A DNA stretch of 64,000 nt, taken from contig NZ_NIQU01000002.1 in NCBI RefSeq assembly GCF_002741105.1, positions 124,001 through 188,000 of the forward strand. The letters are read 5' to 3'. Shown piece after piece: positions 7,663-16,370 of this stretch (positions within the stretch are counted from its first letter, which is position 1; each line of letters opens with the position of its first letter). The stretch is from Pseudomonas sediminis. GTDB taxonomy: Bacteria > Pseudomonadota > Gammaproteobacteria > Pseudomonadales > Pseudomonadaceae. A program made the translations under genes and the position numbers. Below the pieces are notes generated by a model. The model was not told where the DNA came from, made no database searches, and was given only the letters and a program-made list of their open reading frames with translations.

Positions 7663-8814
7663 TCAGGGCCGCTCGGGCGGCAGACGGGTGGCAATGATGA
7701 AGGCGGCTAGCAAGGCTACCAGACTGGCGATGGCGAAGGTCCAGGCCGGGCCCAGGCTCTTCCAGCTGTAACCGGCATACAGCGCGCCCAACGCACCGCC
7801 AATCCCGGCCAGACTGACATACAGTGCCTGGGCCTGGCCCTGCTGGCGATCGGCGAAGCTGCGTTGCACGAAGTGAATGCACGCAGCATGGAAAGCGCCA
7901 AAAGTGGCGGCGTGCATGCACTGCGCCAGCAACAGCACTGGCAGGTACTGGGCCAGGTTACCCAGCAGCAGCCAGCGCACGGCGGTGATCAGGAAGCTGG
8001 CCAACAATACCGCGCGCAGCGAATAGCGCTGCAGCAGCCGCGCCATGACCAGGAACAGCAGAATCTCCGCCACTACCCCCAGCGCCCAGAACAACCCGAT
8101 GGCGCCGCGGCTGTAGCCAACACCCTCCAGGTGCAGGGTCAGGAAGGTGTAGTACGGACCGTTGCTCAGTTGCATCAGCCCGACGCAAGCGTAGAACGCG
8201 AGGATGCCGGGGCGACGCAATTGGCGCAGAAAACCATCCGACTCCAGCGTGCTAGGGCGCAGCACAGGCTGCGCATTGGGCACCCACAAACTGCTGGCGA
8301 CGATACCGGCCATGATCACCAGCAGCGCTGCCGGATAGGCATCCAGGCTCAGCCATTCGAACAGCAGGCCGAGGCCGACTACGGCGACGATGAAGCCGAT
8401 GCTGCCCCAAAGGCGAATCTGGCTGTAGCGCGCCGCCTGCTCGCGCAGATGGGCCAGGGTGATGACCTCGAACTGTGGCAGCACCGCATGCCAGAAGAAA
8501 GCGTGAGTGGCCATGATCAGCGCCAGCCAGGCGTAGCTCTGGCTGAAGAAGATGCCGGCGAAGCAGACCAGGGTGCACAGCGCGCCGAAACGCACGATCA
8601 ACAGGCGCTGACCGGTGTGGTCACCCAGCCAGCCCCACAAGTTCGGTGCCAGGCAACGCATCAGCATGGGAATGGCGATCAACTCGCCGATCCGCGCCGG
8701 GGAAAAGCCCAGATGGTCGAAGTACAGGGCCAGGAACGGCGCCGTACCCCCAAGCAGAGCGAAGTAGAAGAAGTAGAAGCCGGACAGCCTCCAGTACGGC
8801 AGTGCCCCGCTCAT
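7663..8814 (-). CDS. MFS transporter (MFS_1-like, HcaT-type)
   Basis: The product is a 383-residue membrane protein with about 12 hydrophobic segments. The start region is MSGALPYWRLSGFYFFYFAL, and an MFS loop-like motif appears in LWGWLGDHTGQRL after the second helix. The compact N-terminus with an aromatic first helix resembles the PF12832 group that includes HcaT and nucleoside permeases. It is 13 bases downstream of aroC on the same strand, an arrangement also found in P. aeruginosa. The substrate cannot be named. Confidence 0.82.
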   Translation of the reverse strand: MSGALPYWRLSGFYFFYFALLGGTAPFLALYFDHLGFSPARIGELIAIPMLMRCLAPNLWGWLGDHTGQRLLIVRFGALCTLVCFAGIFFSQSYAWLALIMATHAFFWHAVLPQFEVITLAHLREQAARYSQIRLWGSIGFIVAVVGLGLLFEWLSLDAYPAALLVIMAGIVASSLWVPNAQPVLRPSTLESDGFLRQLRRPGILAFYACVGLMQLSNGPYYTFLTLHLEGVGYSRGAIGLFWALGVVAEILLFLVMARLLQRYSLRAVLLASFLITAVRWLLLGNLAQYLPVLLLAQCMHAATFGAFHAACIHFVQRSFADRQQGQAQALYVSLAGIGGALGALYAGYSWKSLGPAWTFAIASLVALLAAFIIATRLPPERP

Positions 8815-8827
8815 GCCGCCGCCCGGA

Positions 8828-9919
8828 TCACAGCTGCGGCAGCACCGGCGTGGTGACGCGCACGTCGGCATTCTGCCCGCGATGGCGCAGCAGATGATCC
8901 ATCAGCACGATGGCCATCATGGCCTCGGCAATCGGCGTGGCACGAATGCCCACGCAGGGGTCGTGACGGCCCTTGGTGATGACGTCCACCGGGTTGCCAT
9001 CGACATCAATGGAGCGCCCCGGCGTGGTGATGCTGGAGGTCGGCTTGAGCGCCAGGTGAGCGACGATCGGCTGGCCGCTGGAGATGCCGCCGAGGATGCC
9101 GCCGGCGTTATTGGAGAGGAAGCCCTCCGGGGTCAGCTCGTCGCGATGCTCGGTGCCACGCTGGGCGACGCAGGCGAAGCCGGCGCCGATCTCCACGCCC
9201 TTGACCGCGTTGATGCTCATCAGCGCATGGGCCAGTTCGGCATCGAGGCGGTCGAAGATTGGCTCACCGAGGCCCGGCATGACGCCTTCGGCGACTACGG
9301 TGATCTTCGCGCCGACCGAATCCTGGTCACGGCGCAGCTGATCCATGTAGGCCTCCAGCTCCGGCACCTTGTCCGGATCGGGGCTGAAGAAGGCGTTCTC
9401 TTCCACCGAATCCCAGGTCTTGAACGGAATCTCGATAGGGCCGAGCTGGCTCATGTAGCCACGGATGACGATGCCCTGGCTGGCCAGGAACTTCTTGGCG
9501 ATGGCACCGGCCGCCACACGCATGGCGGTTTCGCGCGCCGAGCTGCGGCCACCGCCACGGTAATCGCGCAAGCCGTACTTGTGGTGGTAGGTGTAATCGG
9601 CGTGGGCCGGGCGGAACAGGTCCTTGATCGCCGAGTAGTCCTTGGACTTCTGGTCCGTGTTGCGGATCAGCAGGCCGATGGAGCAGCCGGTGGTCTTGCC
9701 CTCGAACACGCCGGAGAGAATCTCCACCTCGTCGGCTTCCTGGCGCTGCGTGGTGTGGCGGCTGGTGCCCGGCTTGCGGCGATCGAGATCACGCTGCAGG
9801 TCTTCCAGAGAAATCTCGACACCCGGCGGGCAACCGTCGACGATGGCGACCAGCGCCGGGCCATGGCTTTCGCCAGCGGTGGTGACGGTGAACAGCTTGC
9901 CGTAGGTATTGCCGGACAT
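8828..9919 (-). CDS. aroC: Chorismate synthase
   Basis: The enzyme converts 5-enolpyruvylshikimate-3-phosphate to chorismate using reduced FMN, the last common step to aromatic amino acids, folate and quinones. The 363-residue protein has family signatures: [18 protein letters not shown] at the N-terminus, [15 protein letters not shown] near residue 100, [15 protein letters not shown], and a [15 protein letters not shown] C-terminal motif. The ATG at 9919 begins [10 protein letters not shown]; upstream in-frame codons are not conserved. It heads a probable operon with the MFS gene and the ARD-like gene. Confidence 0.97.
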   Translation of the reverse strand: MSGNTYGKLFTVTTAGESHGPALVAIVDGCPPGVEISLEDLQRDLDRRKPGTSRHTTQRQEADEVEILSGVFEGKTTGCSIGLLIRNTDQKSKDYSAIKDLFRPAHADYTYHHKYGLRDYRGGGRSSARETAMRVAAGAIAKKFLASQGIVIRGYMSQLGPIEIPFKTWDSVEENAFFSPDPDKVPELEAYMDQLRRDQDSVGAKITVVAEGVMPGLGEPIFDRLDAELAHALMSINAVKGVEIGAGFACVAQRGTEHRDELTPEGFLSNNAGGILGGISSGQPIVAHLALKPTSSITTPGRSIDVDGNPVDVITKGRHDPCVGIRATPIAEAMMAIVLMDHLLRHRGQNADVRVTTPVLPQL

Positions 9920-10073
9920 GGGAAGACACTCCGCGAGATTCAGCATCGGCCTGCCACTGCGCAGGCCCGATTCACAAGGTGGGCGAGTATACCTGCCACC
10001 TACTTGCAGTTCACCCCGAACCTTGTCCAACCGAACGCGTCCAATGCCAGTCTGCCACTACCCTACCCTCATC

Positions 10074-11036
10074 ATGCTACGAGCCCTGCTCTTGTCCCTC
10101 ACCCTGATCACCGGTCTGGCCCAGGCCAACACCACCCGACAACTGCCCATCAGCCTCGACACCGACCAGGGCACCCTGTACGGCAGCCTGCTGGTGCCGC
10201 AAAGCGACAAACCGGTGCCGGTGGCGCTGCTGATCGCCGGCTCCGGCCCCACCGACCGCGACGGCAACAACCCAGAGGGTGGCCATAACGATGCATTGAA
10301 AAAGCTGGCCCAGGTCCTGGCGCGCAATGGCATCGCCAGCCTGCGCTATGACAAACGCGGCGTGGCCGCCAGCCGCGCCGCCACACCGGATGAGAAAGAC
10401 CTCAGCGTCGAGCGCTACGTCGCCGATGTCGAAGGCTGGGCCAGTCTGCTAAGGGACGATCCGCGTTTTGATCGACTGATTCTTATCGGTCACAGCGAGG
10501 GCGCGCTGATCGCCAGCCTGGCCGCACCTGGCAGCCAGGCCAGTGCTCTGGTATCTATCGCCGGCCCCGCCTACCCCATTGGCCAGGTGCTGGACATGCA
10601 ACTGGCCATGCGCCTGCCACCGCCGTTGCTGGACGAGAGCCGGCACATCCTCGCCAACCTGATCCGCGGCAAGCTGCAGCCCAAGGTGCCCAAGGAACTA
10701 CAAGCGATCTATCGCCCCAGCGTGCAGCCCTACCTGATCAGCCTGCTACGCCAGGACCCGGCGGAGAACTTCGCCGCGCTGCAGATACCCGCCTTGATCG
10801 TGCAGGGCACCCACGACGCCCAGGTCAGCCCGGACAACGCCGAGGTACTCAAGCAGGCCAAGCCCGATGCCGAGCTGGCGTTGATCCCCAGCATGAACCA
10901 CGTGATGCGCATCACCCCGGCGCCCTGGAACGAGCAGCTAGCGTCCTACGACGATCCGCAGCTACCCTTGGCCCGTGCGCTGGGCGAACGGATCGTGTCC
11001 TTTATTCGCTCCAGTGCTGAGGAAAATGGCCGATAA
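10074..11036 (+). CDS. Exported alpha/beta hydrolase
   Basis: The 320-residue serine hydrolase has a signal peptide (MLRALLLSLTLITGLAQA), an early loop LLIAGSGPTDRDGNNP, and the nucleophile elbow GHSEGA. A late aspartate (GTHDAQVS) and histidine (SMNHVMR) complete the triad. It is probably periplasmic. An in-frame ATG at 10044 is possible, but the signal peptide favours 10074; neither has a strong ribosome site. It is divergent from aroC. The protein resembles prolyl-oligopeptidase-like or dienelactone-type hydrolases; the substrate is unknown. Confidence 0.8.
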   Translation: MLRALLLSLTLITGLAQANTTRQLPISLDTDQGTLYGSLLVPQSDKPVPVALLIAGSGPTDRDGNNPEGGHNDALKKLAQVLARNGIASLRYDKRGVAASRAATPDEKDLSVERYVADVEGWASLLRDDPRFDRLILIGHSEGALIASLAAPGSQASALVSIAGPAYPIGQVLDMQLAMRLPPPLLDESRHILANLIRGKLQPKVPKELQAIYRPSVQPYLISLLRQDPAENFAALQIPALIVQGTHDAQVSPDNAEVLKQAKPDAELALIPSMNHVMRITPAPWNEQLASYDDPQLPLARALGERIVSFIRSSAEENGR

Positions 11037-11072
11037 CGCATCGAAGGCCACCGAACAGTACACAGGACGCCC

Positions 11073-11867
11073 ATGAGCGAGAACCCAGCCCCGGTGGCGC
11101 AAGCCGCCGACGCCGTAGCAGGCGAGACGCCCGCCGCGCCGCATCCCTGGACTGACCTGCCAGCCGAGCAGTTCAGTCTGCTGCGCCTGGCGCCACTGCC
11201 GGTCGACCGGGAGACCGGGCCGCGACCGCTGCGTTTCGTTCAACTCGGCCGTGTGGAGCGTCACGCCAAGGATCTGAGCCTGCTGCGCCTGACCATCCAG
11301 GTGCCAGGCCAACGCCTGCATCGGCAGAACAACCTGCTGGAAGTATGGGCCGATCATCAGCGCAAAGAAGTTCGCTTCGGCCCGGACAAGGGCCTCAGCG
11401 TGGAGCCCGCCAACCGCGGTCTCGGGCGTTTTCTCATGGCGCAGGGCATCGCCTGGGCGCGCAAGCAATACGCGCACTATCAGGTCGAGGGCGGCGCCCT
11501 GCCGACCAAGGACAACTTCAACGAAGCGGCCCGCGCCCGGCGTGACCACGCGCTGAAAGCGCAGGGTTTCACCATCGAGTACAGCGACCCGTTGCAGCTC
11601 AAGCCGTTCTACAGCGCGCCACGGGTCAGCTCGCTGCACGGCGACTGGCATGCCGAGAAGGTGCAGATCATCGAGTTGCTGGATGCTGCCGCGATGCTGC
11701 AGCAGGCCGACCAGACGCTGCAGGAGCAGGACGTCAAACTGCGCAAACTGGAAGATCGGCTCGAACGCCTCAAGCGCGAGGACAGCGGCCTGCGCTTCAC
11801 CATCACCTGCCTGGTGGCGTTCAGCCTGTTTCAGGCCGGCCTGCTGATCTGGATCGCCACACGCTAG
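11073..11867 (+). CDS. Tail-anchored GNAT-like protein with coiled coil
   Basis: The function of this 264-residue protein is not established. Residues about 110-170 (VEPANRGLGRFLMAQGIAWA, then NFNEAARARRDHALKAQGF) look like the acetyl-CoA-binding loop and C-terminal part of a GNAT acyltransferase. A heptad-rich helix follows (LQEQDVKLRKLEDRLERLKR), and the protein ends in a single hydrophobic helix (FTITCLVAFSLFQAGLLIWI) with a short ATR tail. This fits a cytoplasmic domain tethered to the inner membrane by its C-terminus. It lies 36 bases after the exported hydrolase gene on the same strand, probably in one operon. Confidence 0.6.
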   Translation: MSENPAPVAQAADAVAGETPAAPHPWTDLPAEQFSLLRLAPLPVDRETGPRPLRFVQLGRVERHAKDLSLLRLTIQVPGQRLHRQNNLLEVWADHQRKEVRFGPDKGLSVEPANRGLGRFLMAQGIAWARKQYAHYQVEGGALPTKDNFNEAARARRDHALKAQGFTIEYSDPLQLKPFYSAPRVSSLHGDWHAEKVQIIELLDAAAMLQQADQTLQEQDVKLRKLEDRLERLKREDSGLRFTITCLVAFSLFQAGLLIWIATR

Positions 11868-11982
11868 GGCCCCTTGCTACACAAGGCGCACCCTACGCCG
11901 CCCATCACGCTGTTCGTAATAGGCGCCCCACCGATGGGCCGTGCGATGGTTCACCCAGCAACAGCACCCCGAAGTACAGGCG

Positions 11983-12008
11983 AAAAAAAGCCCGCAGTGT
12001 GAGCGGGC
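11983..12008 (-). terminator. Rho-independent terminator after uraH
   Basis: Read leftward, a six-base GC stem (GCCCGC / GCGGGC, positions 12008-12003 and 11995-11990) is followed by seven T residues. It lies 67 bases past the uraH stop. Confidence 0.8.
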
Positions 12009-12074
12009 GTAAGGACTCAAACGAGTCTGAGGGTGACAAGCATTCGTCTGGCAGGCGCCTGGCCTGCCAGTCAC

Positions 12075-12428
12075 TCAGCTACCGCGGTAGGTGGAGTAGC
12101 TGTAAGGGGAAATCAGCAGCGGCACGTGGTAGTGCTCCTGGCCGGCATCGATGCCGAAACGCAGGACGACCACGTCGAGGAAGGCCGTATCAGGCAGTTT
12201 CACGCCACGGGCGCGGTAGTAGTCGCCGGCGTGGAAGTGCAGCTGGTAGACGCCCGTGCGGTAGTCATCACCCTGCAAAACCGGCGCATCGCAACGGCCG
12301 TCGTGGTTGGTGGTAACGCTGTTGATCAGCTCCAGCTGCGCGCCTTCGACGCGATACAGCTCGACCTTGATGTCACTCCCTGGGCAGCCGTGTGCGGCAT
12401 CCAGTACATGTGTAGTCAAACGTCCCAT
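12075..12428 (-). CDS. uraH: 5-hydroxyisourate hydrolase
   Basis: The enzyme hydrolyses 5-hydroxyisourate, the product of urate oxidation, to OHCU, the substrate of UraD. The 117-residue length and the family ends are diagnostic: an N-terminal MGRLTTHVLDAAHGCPG containing the active-site histidine, and the C-terminal tetrapeptide YRGS that distinguishes HIU hydrolase from transthyretin. It is transcribed away from puuE across a 400-base regulatory region with two copies of a TTGTNNACAA-like palindrome, and is ended by a terminator at 11983. Confidence 0.95.
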   Translation of the reverse strand: MGRLTTHVLDAAHGCPGSDIKVELYRVEGAQLELINSVTTNHDGRCDAPVLQGDDYRTGVYQLHFHAGDYYRARGVKLPDTAFLDVVVLRFGIDAGQEHYHVPLLISPYSYSTYRGS

Positions 12429-12564
12429 GGGTCTCGGATGCCCGCGGCGCCTGGCGCCCTACGAACACCACACCTCCTCTACTCTGTTGAAATCGGCTCG
12501 TCGCAATGCTCCGACGCAATCGCAGGATAGCATGCAGATCGAATATAAAACACTTTACGCATAA

Positions 12565-12576
12565 ATTGTACACAAT
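12565..12576. promoter_or_regulatory. TTGTNNACAA-type palindrome, uraH side
   Basis: The sequence ATTGTACACAAT is a near-perfect inverted repeat about 137 bases upstream of the uraH start. It matches copies near puuE, the NCS2 permease, moaA and the glcG-like gene. Such sites are typical of FCD-class GntR regulators; the binding protein is not identified in the window. Confidence 0.55.
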
Positions 12577-12667
12577 AATTCCAGTGCAGGCGCTGTCGGA
12601 GCACCAAACAGGCTCATCGCCCACATCGACGCACACCAGCAACTACGCCATCGGCCGCATGAATTAC

Positions 12668-12682
12668 TGACCAGTGCGGCAA
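12668..12682. promoter_or_regulatory. RutR-like operator candidate before puuE
   Basis: TGACCAGTGCGGCAA resembles the E. coli RutR site TGACCANNTGGTCAA with three mismatches in the right half. The same left half recurs at 16371, 19195 and 22877. Confidence 0.45.
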
Positions 12683-12746
12683 TTTTTCAGGCGAGACGCA
12701 CACTGAATAAAATGATGAAAAGTCGATTTACAAACGGCAACTAACT

Positions 12747-12756
12747 TTGTATACAA
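12747..12756. promoter_or_regulatory. TTGTATACAA palindrome before puuE
   Basis: This perfect ten-base palindrome lies 75 bases upstream of the puuE start, inside an AT-rich stretch that probably contains the promoter. It belongs to the repeated operator family described in this region. Confidence 0.55.
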
Positions 12757-12830
12757 TTAGTCATCCCGGTCGCGTAGCCGTCGATTTCCCGGCACGCAGT
12801 GACCGCAACGCTCCAGATAGGAAGACTGCA

Positions 12831-13772
12831 GTGAACGCTGATTACCCACGCGATCTGATCGGCTACGGCGCCAACCCGCCTCACCCGCACTGGCCGAACG
12901 ATGCCCGTATTGCCCTGTCCTTCGTGCTCAATTACGAAGAAGGCGGCGAGCGCAACATTCTTCACGGGGACAAGGAATCCGAGGCATTCCTCTCCGAGAT
13001 GGTCGCCGCTCAGCCGCTGCAGGGCCAGCGCAACCTGTGCATGGAGTCGCTCTACGAGTACGGCAGCCGCACCGGCGTCTGGCGCCTGCTCAACCTGTTC
13101 AAGCAACACGACATTCCACTGACCATCTTCGCCGTGGCCATGGCCGCCCAGCGTCACCCAGACGTGATCCGCGAAATGGTCGCTGCCGGGCATGAGATCT
13201 GCAGTCACGGCTATCGCTGGATCGACTACCAGAACATGGACGAAGCCACCGAGCGCGAGCACATGCTCGAGGCCATTCGCATCCTCACCGAACTGAGCGG
13301 CGAACGTCCGCTGGGCTGGTATACCGGTCGCCTGGGCCCGAACACCCGGCGCCTCGTGCGTGAGGAAGGCGGCTTCCTCTACGACTCTGACACCTACGAC
13401 GACGACCTGCCCTACTGGGACCCGGCCAGCACCGCAGAGAAGCCGCACCTGGTAATCCCCTACACCCTCGACACCAACGACATGCGCTTCACCCAGGTGC
13501 AGGGCTTCAACAAGGGCGACGATTTCTTCGAATACCTAAAGGATGCCTTCGACGTGCTCTACGCCGAGGGTAAAGCCGGCGCTCCGAAGATGCTGTCGAT
13601 CGGCATGCACTGCCGCCTGCTCGGTCGTCCGGCCCGCCTGGCCTCGCTGGCACGCTTCATCGACTATGTGAAGAGCCATGACAAGATCTGGTGCGCCCGC
13701 CGCGTCGACATCGCCAAGCACTGGCATGCCACCCACCCCTTCAGCGCGACCGAAAAAGAGAGCCGCCCATGA
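12831..13772 (+). CDS. puuE: Allantoinase, polysaccharide-deacetylase type
   Basis: PuuE hydrolyses allantoin to allantoate without the binuclear metal centre of classical allantoinases. The 313-residue protein has the family N-terminus (DYPRDLIGYGANPPHPHWPN) and a NodB-like deacetylase core with HGYRWIDY and the GWYTGR region. The likely start is a GTG at 12831 with AGGAAG six bases upstream; an in-frame ATG at 12747 lies inside the operator and is less credible. It is first in a tight puuE-uraD-allA-puuD run, overlapping uraD by four bases. Confidence 0.94.
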   Translation: MNADYPRDLIGYGANPPHPHWPNDARIALSFVLNYEEGGERNILHGDKESEAFLSEMVAAQPLQGQRNLCMESLYEYGSRTGVWRLLNLFKQHDIPLTIFAVAMAAQRHPDVIREMVAAGHEICSHGYRWIDYQNMDEATEREHMLEAIRILTELSGERPLGWYTGRLGPNTRRLVREEGGFLYDSDTYDDDLPYWDPASTAEKPHLVIPYTLDTNDMRFTQVQGFNKGDDFFEYLKDAFDVLYAEGKAGAPKMLSIGMHCRLLGRPARLASLARFIDYVKSHDKIWCARRVDIAKHWHATHPFSATEKESRP

Positions 13773-14284
13773 GCCGTTTCCAGACCCTGACTCCTTCCCA
13801 GCTGAGCCGCGACGCGTTCGTCGCCGCCTTCGCCGACATCTACGAGCACTCGCCCTGGGTGGCCGAGAAAGCCTATGACCTCGGCCTGGACGCGTCGGTA
13901 GACGACATCGACGGCCTGCAGCAGCGCATGGCCGATATTCTCCTGTCCGCCAGCCATGACGCGCAGCTTGCTCTGATCAACGCGCACCCGGACTTGGCCG
14001 GCAAGGCTGCCGTACGCGGCGAACTGACCGCCTCCAGCACCGCCGAGCAATCCGGCGCCGGTATCCACGAGTGCACCGCCGAGGAGTTCGCTCGCTTCAC
14101 CGAACTCAACGACGCCTACAAAGCCAAGTTCGGCTTCCCCTTCATCAAGGCCGTCAAGGGCAGCAACCGCCACCAGATCCTGGCCGCCTTCGAGGAGCGT
14201 ATTCACAACACGCCGGAGCAGGAATTCGCCACCGCCCTGGCCGAGATCAACAAGATCGCCCTCTTCCGCCTGCAGCAGCTGTAA
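13769..14284 (+). CDS. uraD: OHCU decarboxylase
   Basis: UraD decarboxylates 2-oxo-4-hydroxy-4-carboxy-5-ureidoimidazoline to S-allantoin. The 171-residue protein carries the catalytic-histidine region INAHPDLAGKAA, then the ASSTAEQSGAG motif and the FGFPFIKAVKG signature. Its ATG overlaps the puuE stop as ATGA. The next gene is allA after 42 bases; in P. aeruginosa PAO1 an allantoicase gene lies in this gap, and it is absent here. Confidence 0.95.
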   Translation: MSRFQTLTPSQLSRDAFVAAFADIYEHSPWVAEKAYDLGLDASVDDIDGLQQRMADILLSASHDAQLALINAHPDLAGKAAVRGELTASSTAEQSGAGIHECTAEEFARFTELNDAYKAKFGFPFIKAVKGSNRHQILAAFEERIHNTPEQEFATALAEINKIALFRLQQL

Positions 14285-14326
14285 GCGCTGCAACCTCCCC
14301 ATCCGAACAGAACAAGTAGAACAGCC

Positions 14327-14830
14327 ATGCGTAGCCTGACCATCGAGCCCCTGAGCAAAGAAGCCTTCGCCCCTTTCGGTGACGTGATCGAAACCGAAGG
14401 CAGCGATTTCTTCATGATCAACAACGGTTCCACCCGCCGCTATCACAAGCTGGCCACGGTGCAGACCGCACAGCCGGAGGATCAGGCCATCATCAGCATC
14501 TTCAGCGCTGAGTCGCTCGAGATGCCGTTGACCATCCGCATGCTGGAACGCCATCCGCTGGGCAGCCAGGCTTTCATTCCGCTGCTCGGCAACCCCTTTC
14601 TGATCGTGGTCGCGCCAGTTGGCGATGTACCTGTATCAGGGTCCGTCCGTGCCTTCCTCAGTAATGGCAGGCAGGGCATCAATTACCATCGCGGCGTCTG
14701 GCACCACCCGGTGCTGACGATCGAAAAGCGGGATGACTTCCTGGTGGTTGATCGCAGTGGTTCCGGCAACAACTGCGATGAGCATTTCTTCAATGAGGAC
14801 GAGCTTCTCCTCCTCAACCCCCACCAATAA
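14327..14830 (+). CDS. allA: Ureidoglycolate lyase
   Basis: AllA splits ureidoglycolate into glyoxylate and urea, linking purine breakdown to the glyoxylate genes at 25.5-32 kb. The 167-residue protein has the expected start (MRSLTIEPLSKEAFAPFGDV), the INNGSTRRYHKLA stretch, and the metal/substrate region near NYHRGVWHHPVL. Length matches E. coli AllA (160). It follows uraD on the same strand and precedes puuD by 47 bases. Its substrate would need an allantoicase or allantoate amidohydrolase route that is not encoded here. Confidence 0.94.
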   Translation: MRSLTIEPLSKEAFAPFGDVIETEGSDFFMINNGSTRRYHKLATVQTAQPEDQAIISIFSAESLEMPLTIRMLERHPLGSQAFIPLLGNPFLIVVAPVGDVPVSGSVRAFLSNGRQGINYHRGVWHHPVLTIEKRDDFLVVDRSGSGNNCDEHFFNEDELLLLNPHQ

Positions 14831-14877
14831 GAGAAGCCTGGGGCTGGCGTGCCTACCCTGGGAAAGAGGTACAGATC

Positions 14878-16215
14878 GTGGAAGCACATTTCACCGAATG
14901 GCTAAACCTGGGCATCCGCTGGATCCATATGATCACCGGTATCGCCTGGATCGGCGCATCGTTCTATTTCGTCTGGCTGGAGAACAACCTCAACCGTAGC
15001 AATCCCCGCGAGGGCCTATCGGGCGACCTCTGGGCGATTCACGGCGGCGGTATCTACCACCTGGAAAAGTACAAGTTGGCTCCGCCGAAAATGCCGGAGA
15101 ACCTGCACTGGTTCAAATGGGAAGCCTACGCCACCTGGCTGTCGGGCGTCGCCCTGCTGCTGGTGGTTTACTACCTCAACCCGAGCCTGTATCTGGTCAA
15201 GCCAGGTGTCGACCTGGCGCCAGCAGCGGCCATCGCCATCGGCCTCGGCTCCATGGCACTGAGCTATGTGATCTACCACTTCCTGTGCGATTCGCCGCTG
15301 GGCAAACGCCCGGCCCTGCTCGGCGCCGTACTGTTCGTTCTGATCATCGCTGCCGCCTACGGCTTCAGCCAAATTTTCAGCGGCCGCGCCGCGTACATCC
15401 ATGTCGGCGCCATCATCGGCACCATCATGGTCGGCAACGTGTTCTTCACCATCATGCCGGCCCAGCGCGCACTGGTTAAGGCCATCGAGGAAAACACTAC
15501 GCCGGACCCGACCCTGCCGGCCAAAGGCCTGCTGCGCTCGCGCCACAACAACTACTTCACCCTGCCAGTGCTGTTCATCATGATCAGCAACCACTTCCCG
15601 AGCACCTACGGCAGCCAGTACAACTGGCTGATCCTGGCAGGTATCGCGATTCTGGCCGTGCTGGTGCGCCACTACTTCAACACCCGCCACGACAGCAGCA
15701 AGTACGTCTGGACGCTGCCGGCCGCAGCGCTGGGCATGATCTGCCTGGCTTACGTCACCGGCCCGCAAACCAAGGCGGTCAGCGCACCGGCAACGGCTCA
15801 AGCGCCGGCAATCAAGTACGCTCCCGTTCCTGCAACCGGTCGCCCTGGCAACCCCGTCACCACCAACGAGCCTGCTGCCGAGGAAACCCAAGCCAAAGTC
15901 GATGCAAGCGAGGAACCGTCCACTGCCGCTGACAGTGCGACAACTGCCGCCAGCACCGATTTCGCCCAGGTTGAAAGCGTGATCCACGAGCGTTGCACCG
16001 TATGCCACTCGGCGAGCCCGAGCAGCCCGATGTTCAGCGCCGCGCCGGCCGGCCTGATGCTCGATACGCCGGAGCAGATGAAGGCTCAGGCCGCGAAGAT
16101 CCACGCGCAGACTGTGGCCACGCAGATCATGCCGCTGGGCAATATCACCCAGATGACCCAGGACGAACGTGATCTGATCGGCAGCTGGATCAGCAAAGGC
16201 GCTCAGATCAACTGA
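14878..16215 (+). CDS. puuD: Membrane-bound urate oxidase (hydroxylase) with fused cytochrome c domain
   Basis: PuuD oxidises urate to 5-hydroxyisourate, passing electrons to the respiratory chain. The 445-residue protein starts at a GTG and has an N-terminal multi-helix domain (Urate_ox_N type; EWLNLGIRWIHMITGIAWIG). About 300 residues of membrane segments follow, then a low-complexity Pro/Ala/Thr linker. A C-terminal c-type cytochrome domain carries heme motif C373-T-V-C-H377 and a likely methionine ligand near TQIMPLG. The heme must be attached in the periplasm by the Ccm system, which is encoded at 38-45 kb. It closes the puuE operon and is followed by two terminator hairpins. Confidence 0.93.
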   Translation: MEAHFTEWLNLGIRWIHMITGIAWIGASFYFVWLENNLNRSNPREGLSGDLWAIHGGGIYHLEKYKLAPPKMPENLHWFKWEAYATWLSGVALLLVVYYLNPSLYLVKPGVDLAPAAAIAIGLGSMALSYVIYHFLCDSPLGKRPALLGAVLFVLIIAAAYGFSQIFSGRAAYIHVGAIIGTIMVGNVFFTIMPAQRALVKAIEENTTPDPTLPAKGLLRSRHNNYFTLPVLFIMISNHFPSTYGSQYNWLILAGIAILAVLVRHYFNTRHDSSKYVWTLPAAALGMICLAYVTGPQTKAVSAPATAQAPAIKYAPVPATGRPGNPVTTNEPAAEETQAKVDASEEPSTAADSATTAASTDFAQVESVIHERCTVCHSASPSSPMFSAAPAGLMLDTPEQMKAQAAKIHAQTVATQIMPLGNITQMTQDERDLIGSWISKGAQIN

Positions 16216-16224
16216 TTGCCACAC

Positions 16225-16258
16225 ATGTCGCGCCCGTGACTCGGCGCGGCATCTTTTT
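16225..16258 (+). terminator. Terminator after puuD (first of two)
   Basis: A ten-base stem with one wobble (ATGTCGCGCC with GGCGCGGCAT) and an eight-base loop is followed by CTTTTT. It lies ten bases past the puuD stop. Confidence 0.75.
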
Positions 16259-16264
16259 ACATCC

Positions 16265-16306
16265 ATGAACCGCAGGCAGCGCGAGCTGACCGGCGGTTCA
16301 TTTTTT
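16265..16306 (+). terminator. Terminator after puuD (second of two)
   Basis: The nine-base stem ATGAACCGC / GCGGTTCAT has a long loop and leads into six T residues. The T run merges directly with the TTGTGCACAA palindrome at 16305. Confidence 0.65.
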
Positions 16307-16314
16307 GTGCACAA
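16305..16314. promoter_or_regulatory. TTGTGCACAA palindrome before the NCS2 permease
   Basis: This perfect ten-base palindrome lies about 150 bases upstream of the permease start, next to an AT-rich block. It has the same core as the site at 24476. Confidence 0.55.
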
Positions 16315-16332
16315 TATAAAAATAAATTGTTT

Positions 16333-16359
16333 TTAACAGTGTCCACAAGTTGCTATAGT
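16333..16359 (+). promoter_or_regulatory. Candidate sigma70 promoter for the NCS2 permease
   Basis: TTAACA at 16333 and TATAGT at 16354 are separated by 15 bases, shorter than ideal. If used, the RutR-like element at 16371 would overlap the start of transcription, as expected for a repressor. Confidence 0.3.
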
Positions 16360-16370
16360 CGACTACATCC

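Larger units (their letters stand above)
12429..12830. promoter_or_regulatory. Divergent regulatory region uraH / puuE
   Basis: This stretch of about 400 bases has no gene and is AT-richer than its surroundings, with A/T runs near 12540-12580 and 12680-12760. It holds one palindrome nearer each gene (12565 for uraH, 12747 for puuE) and a TGACC-type element at 12668. The end of a REP-like fragment (GCGCCCTACG) lies near 12452. The arrangement fits two back-to-back regulated promoters. Confidence 0.6.

Noticed and set aside
15016..16314. Long minus-strand frame opposite puuD
   Set aside because: puuD has the membrane domain and heme motif; the opposite frame is low-complexity His/Gln/Val-rich sequence without a ribosome site.
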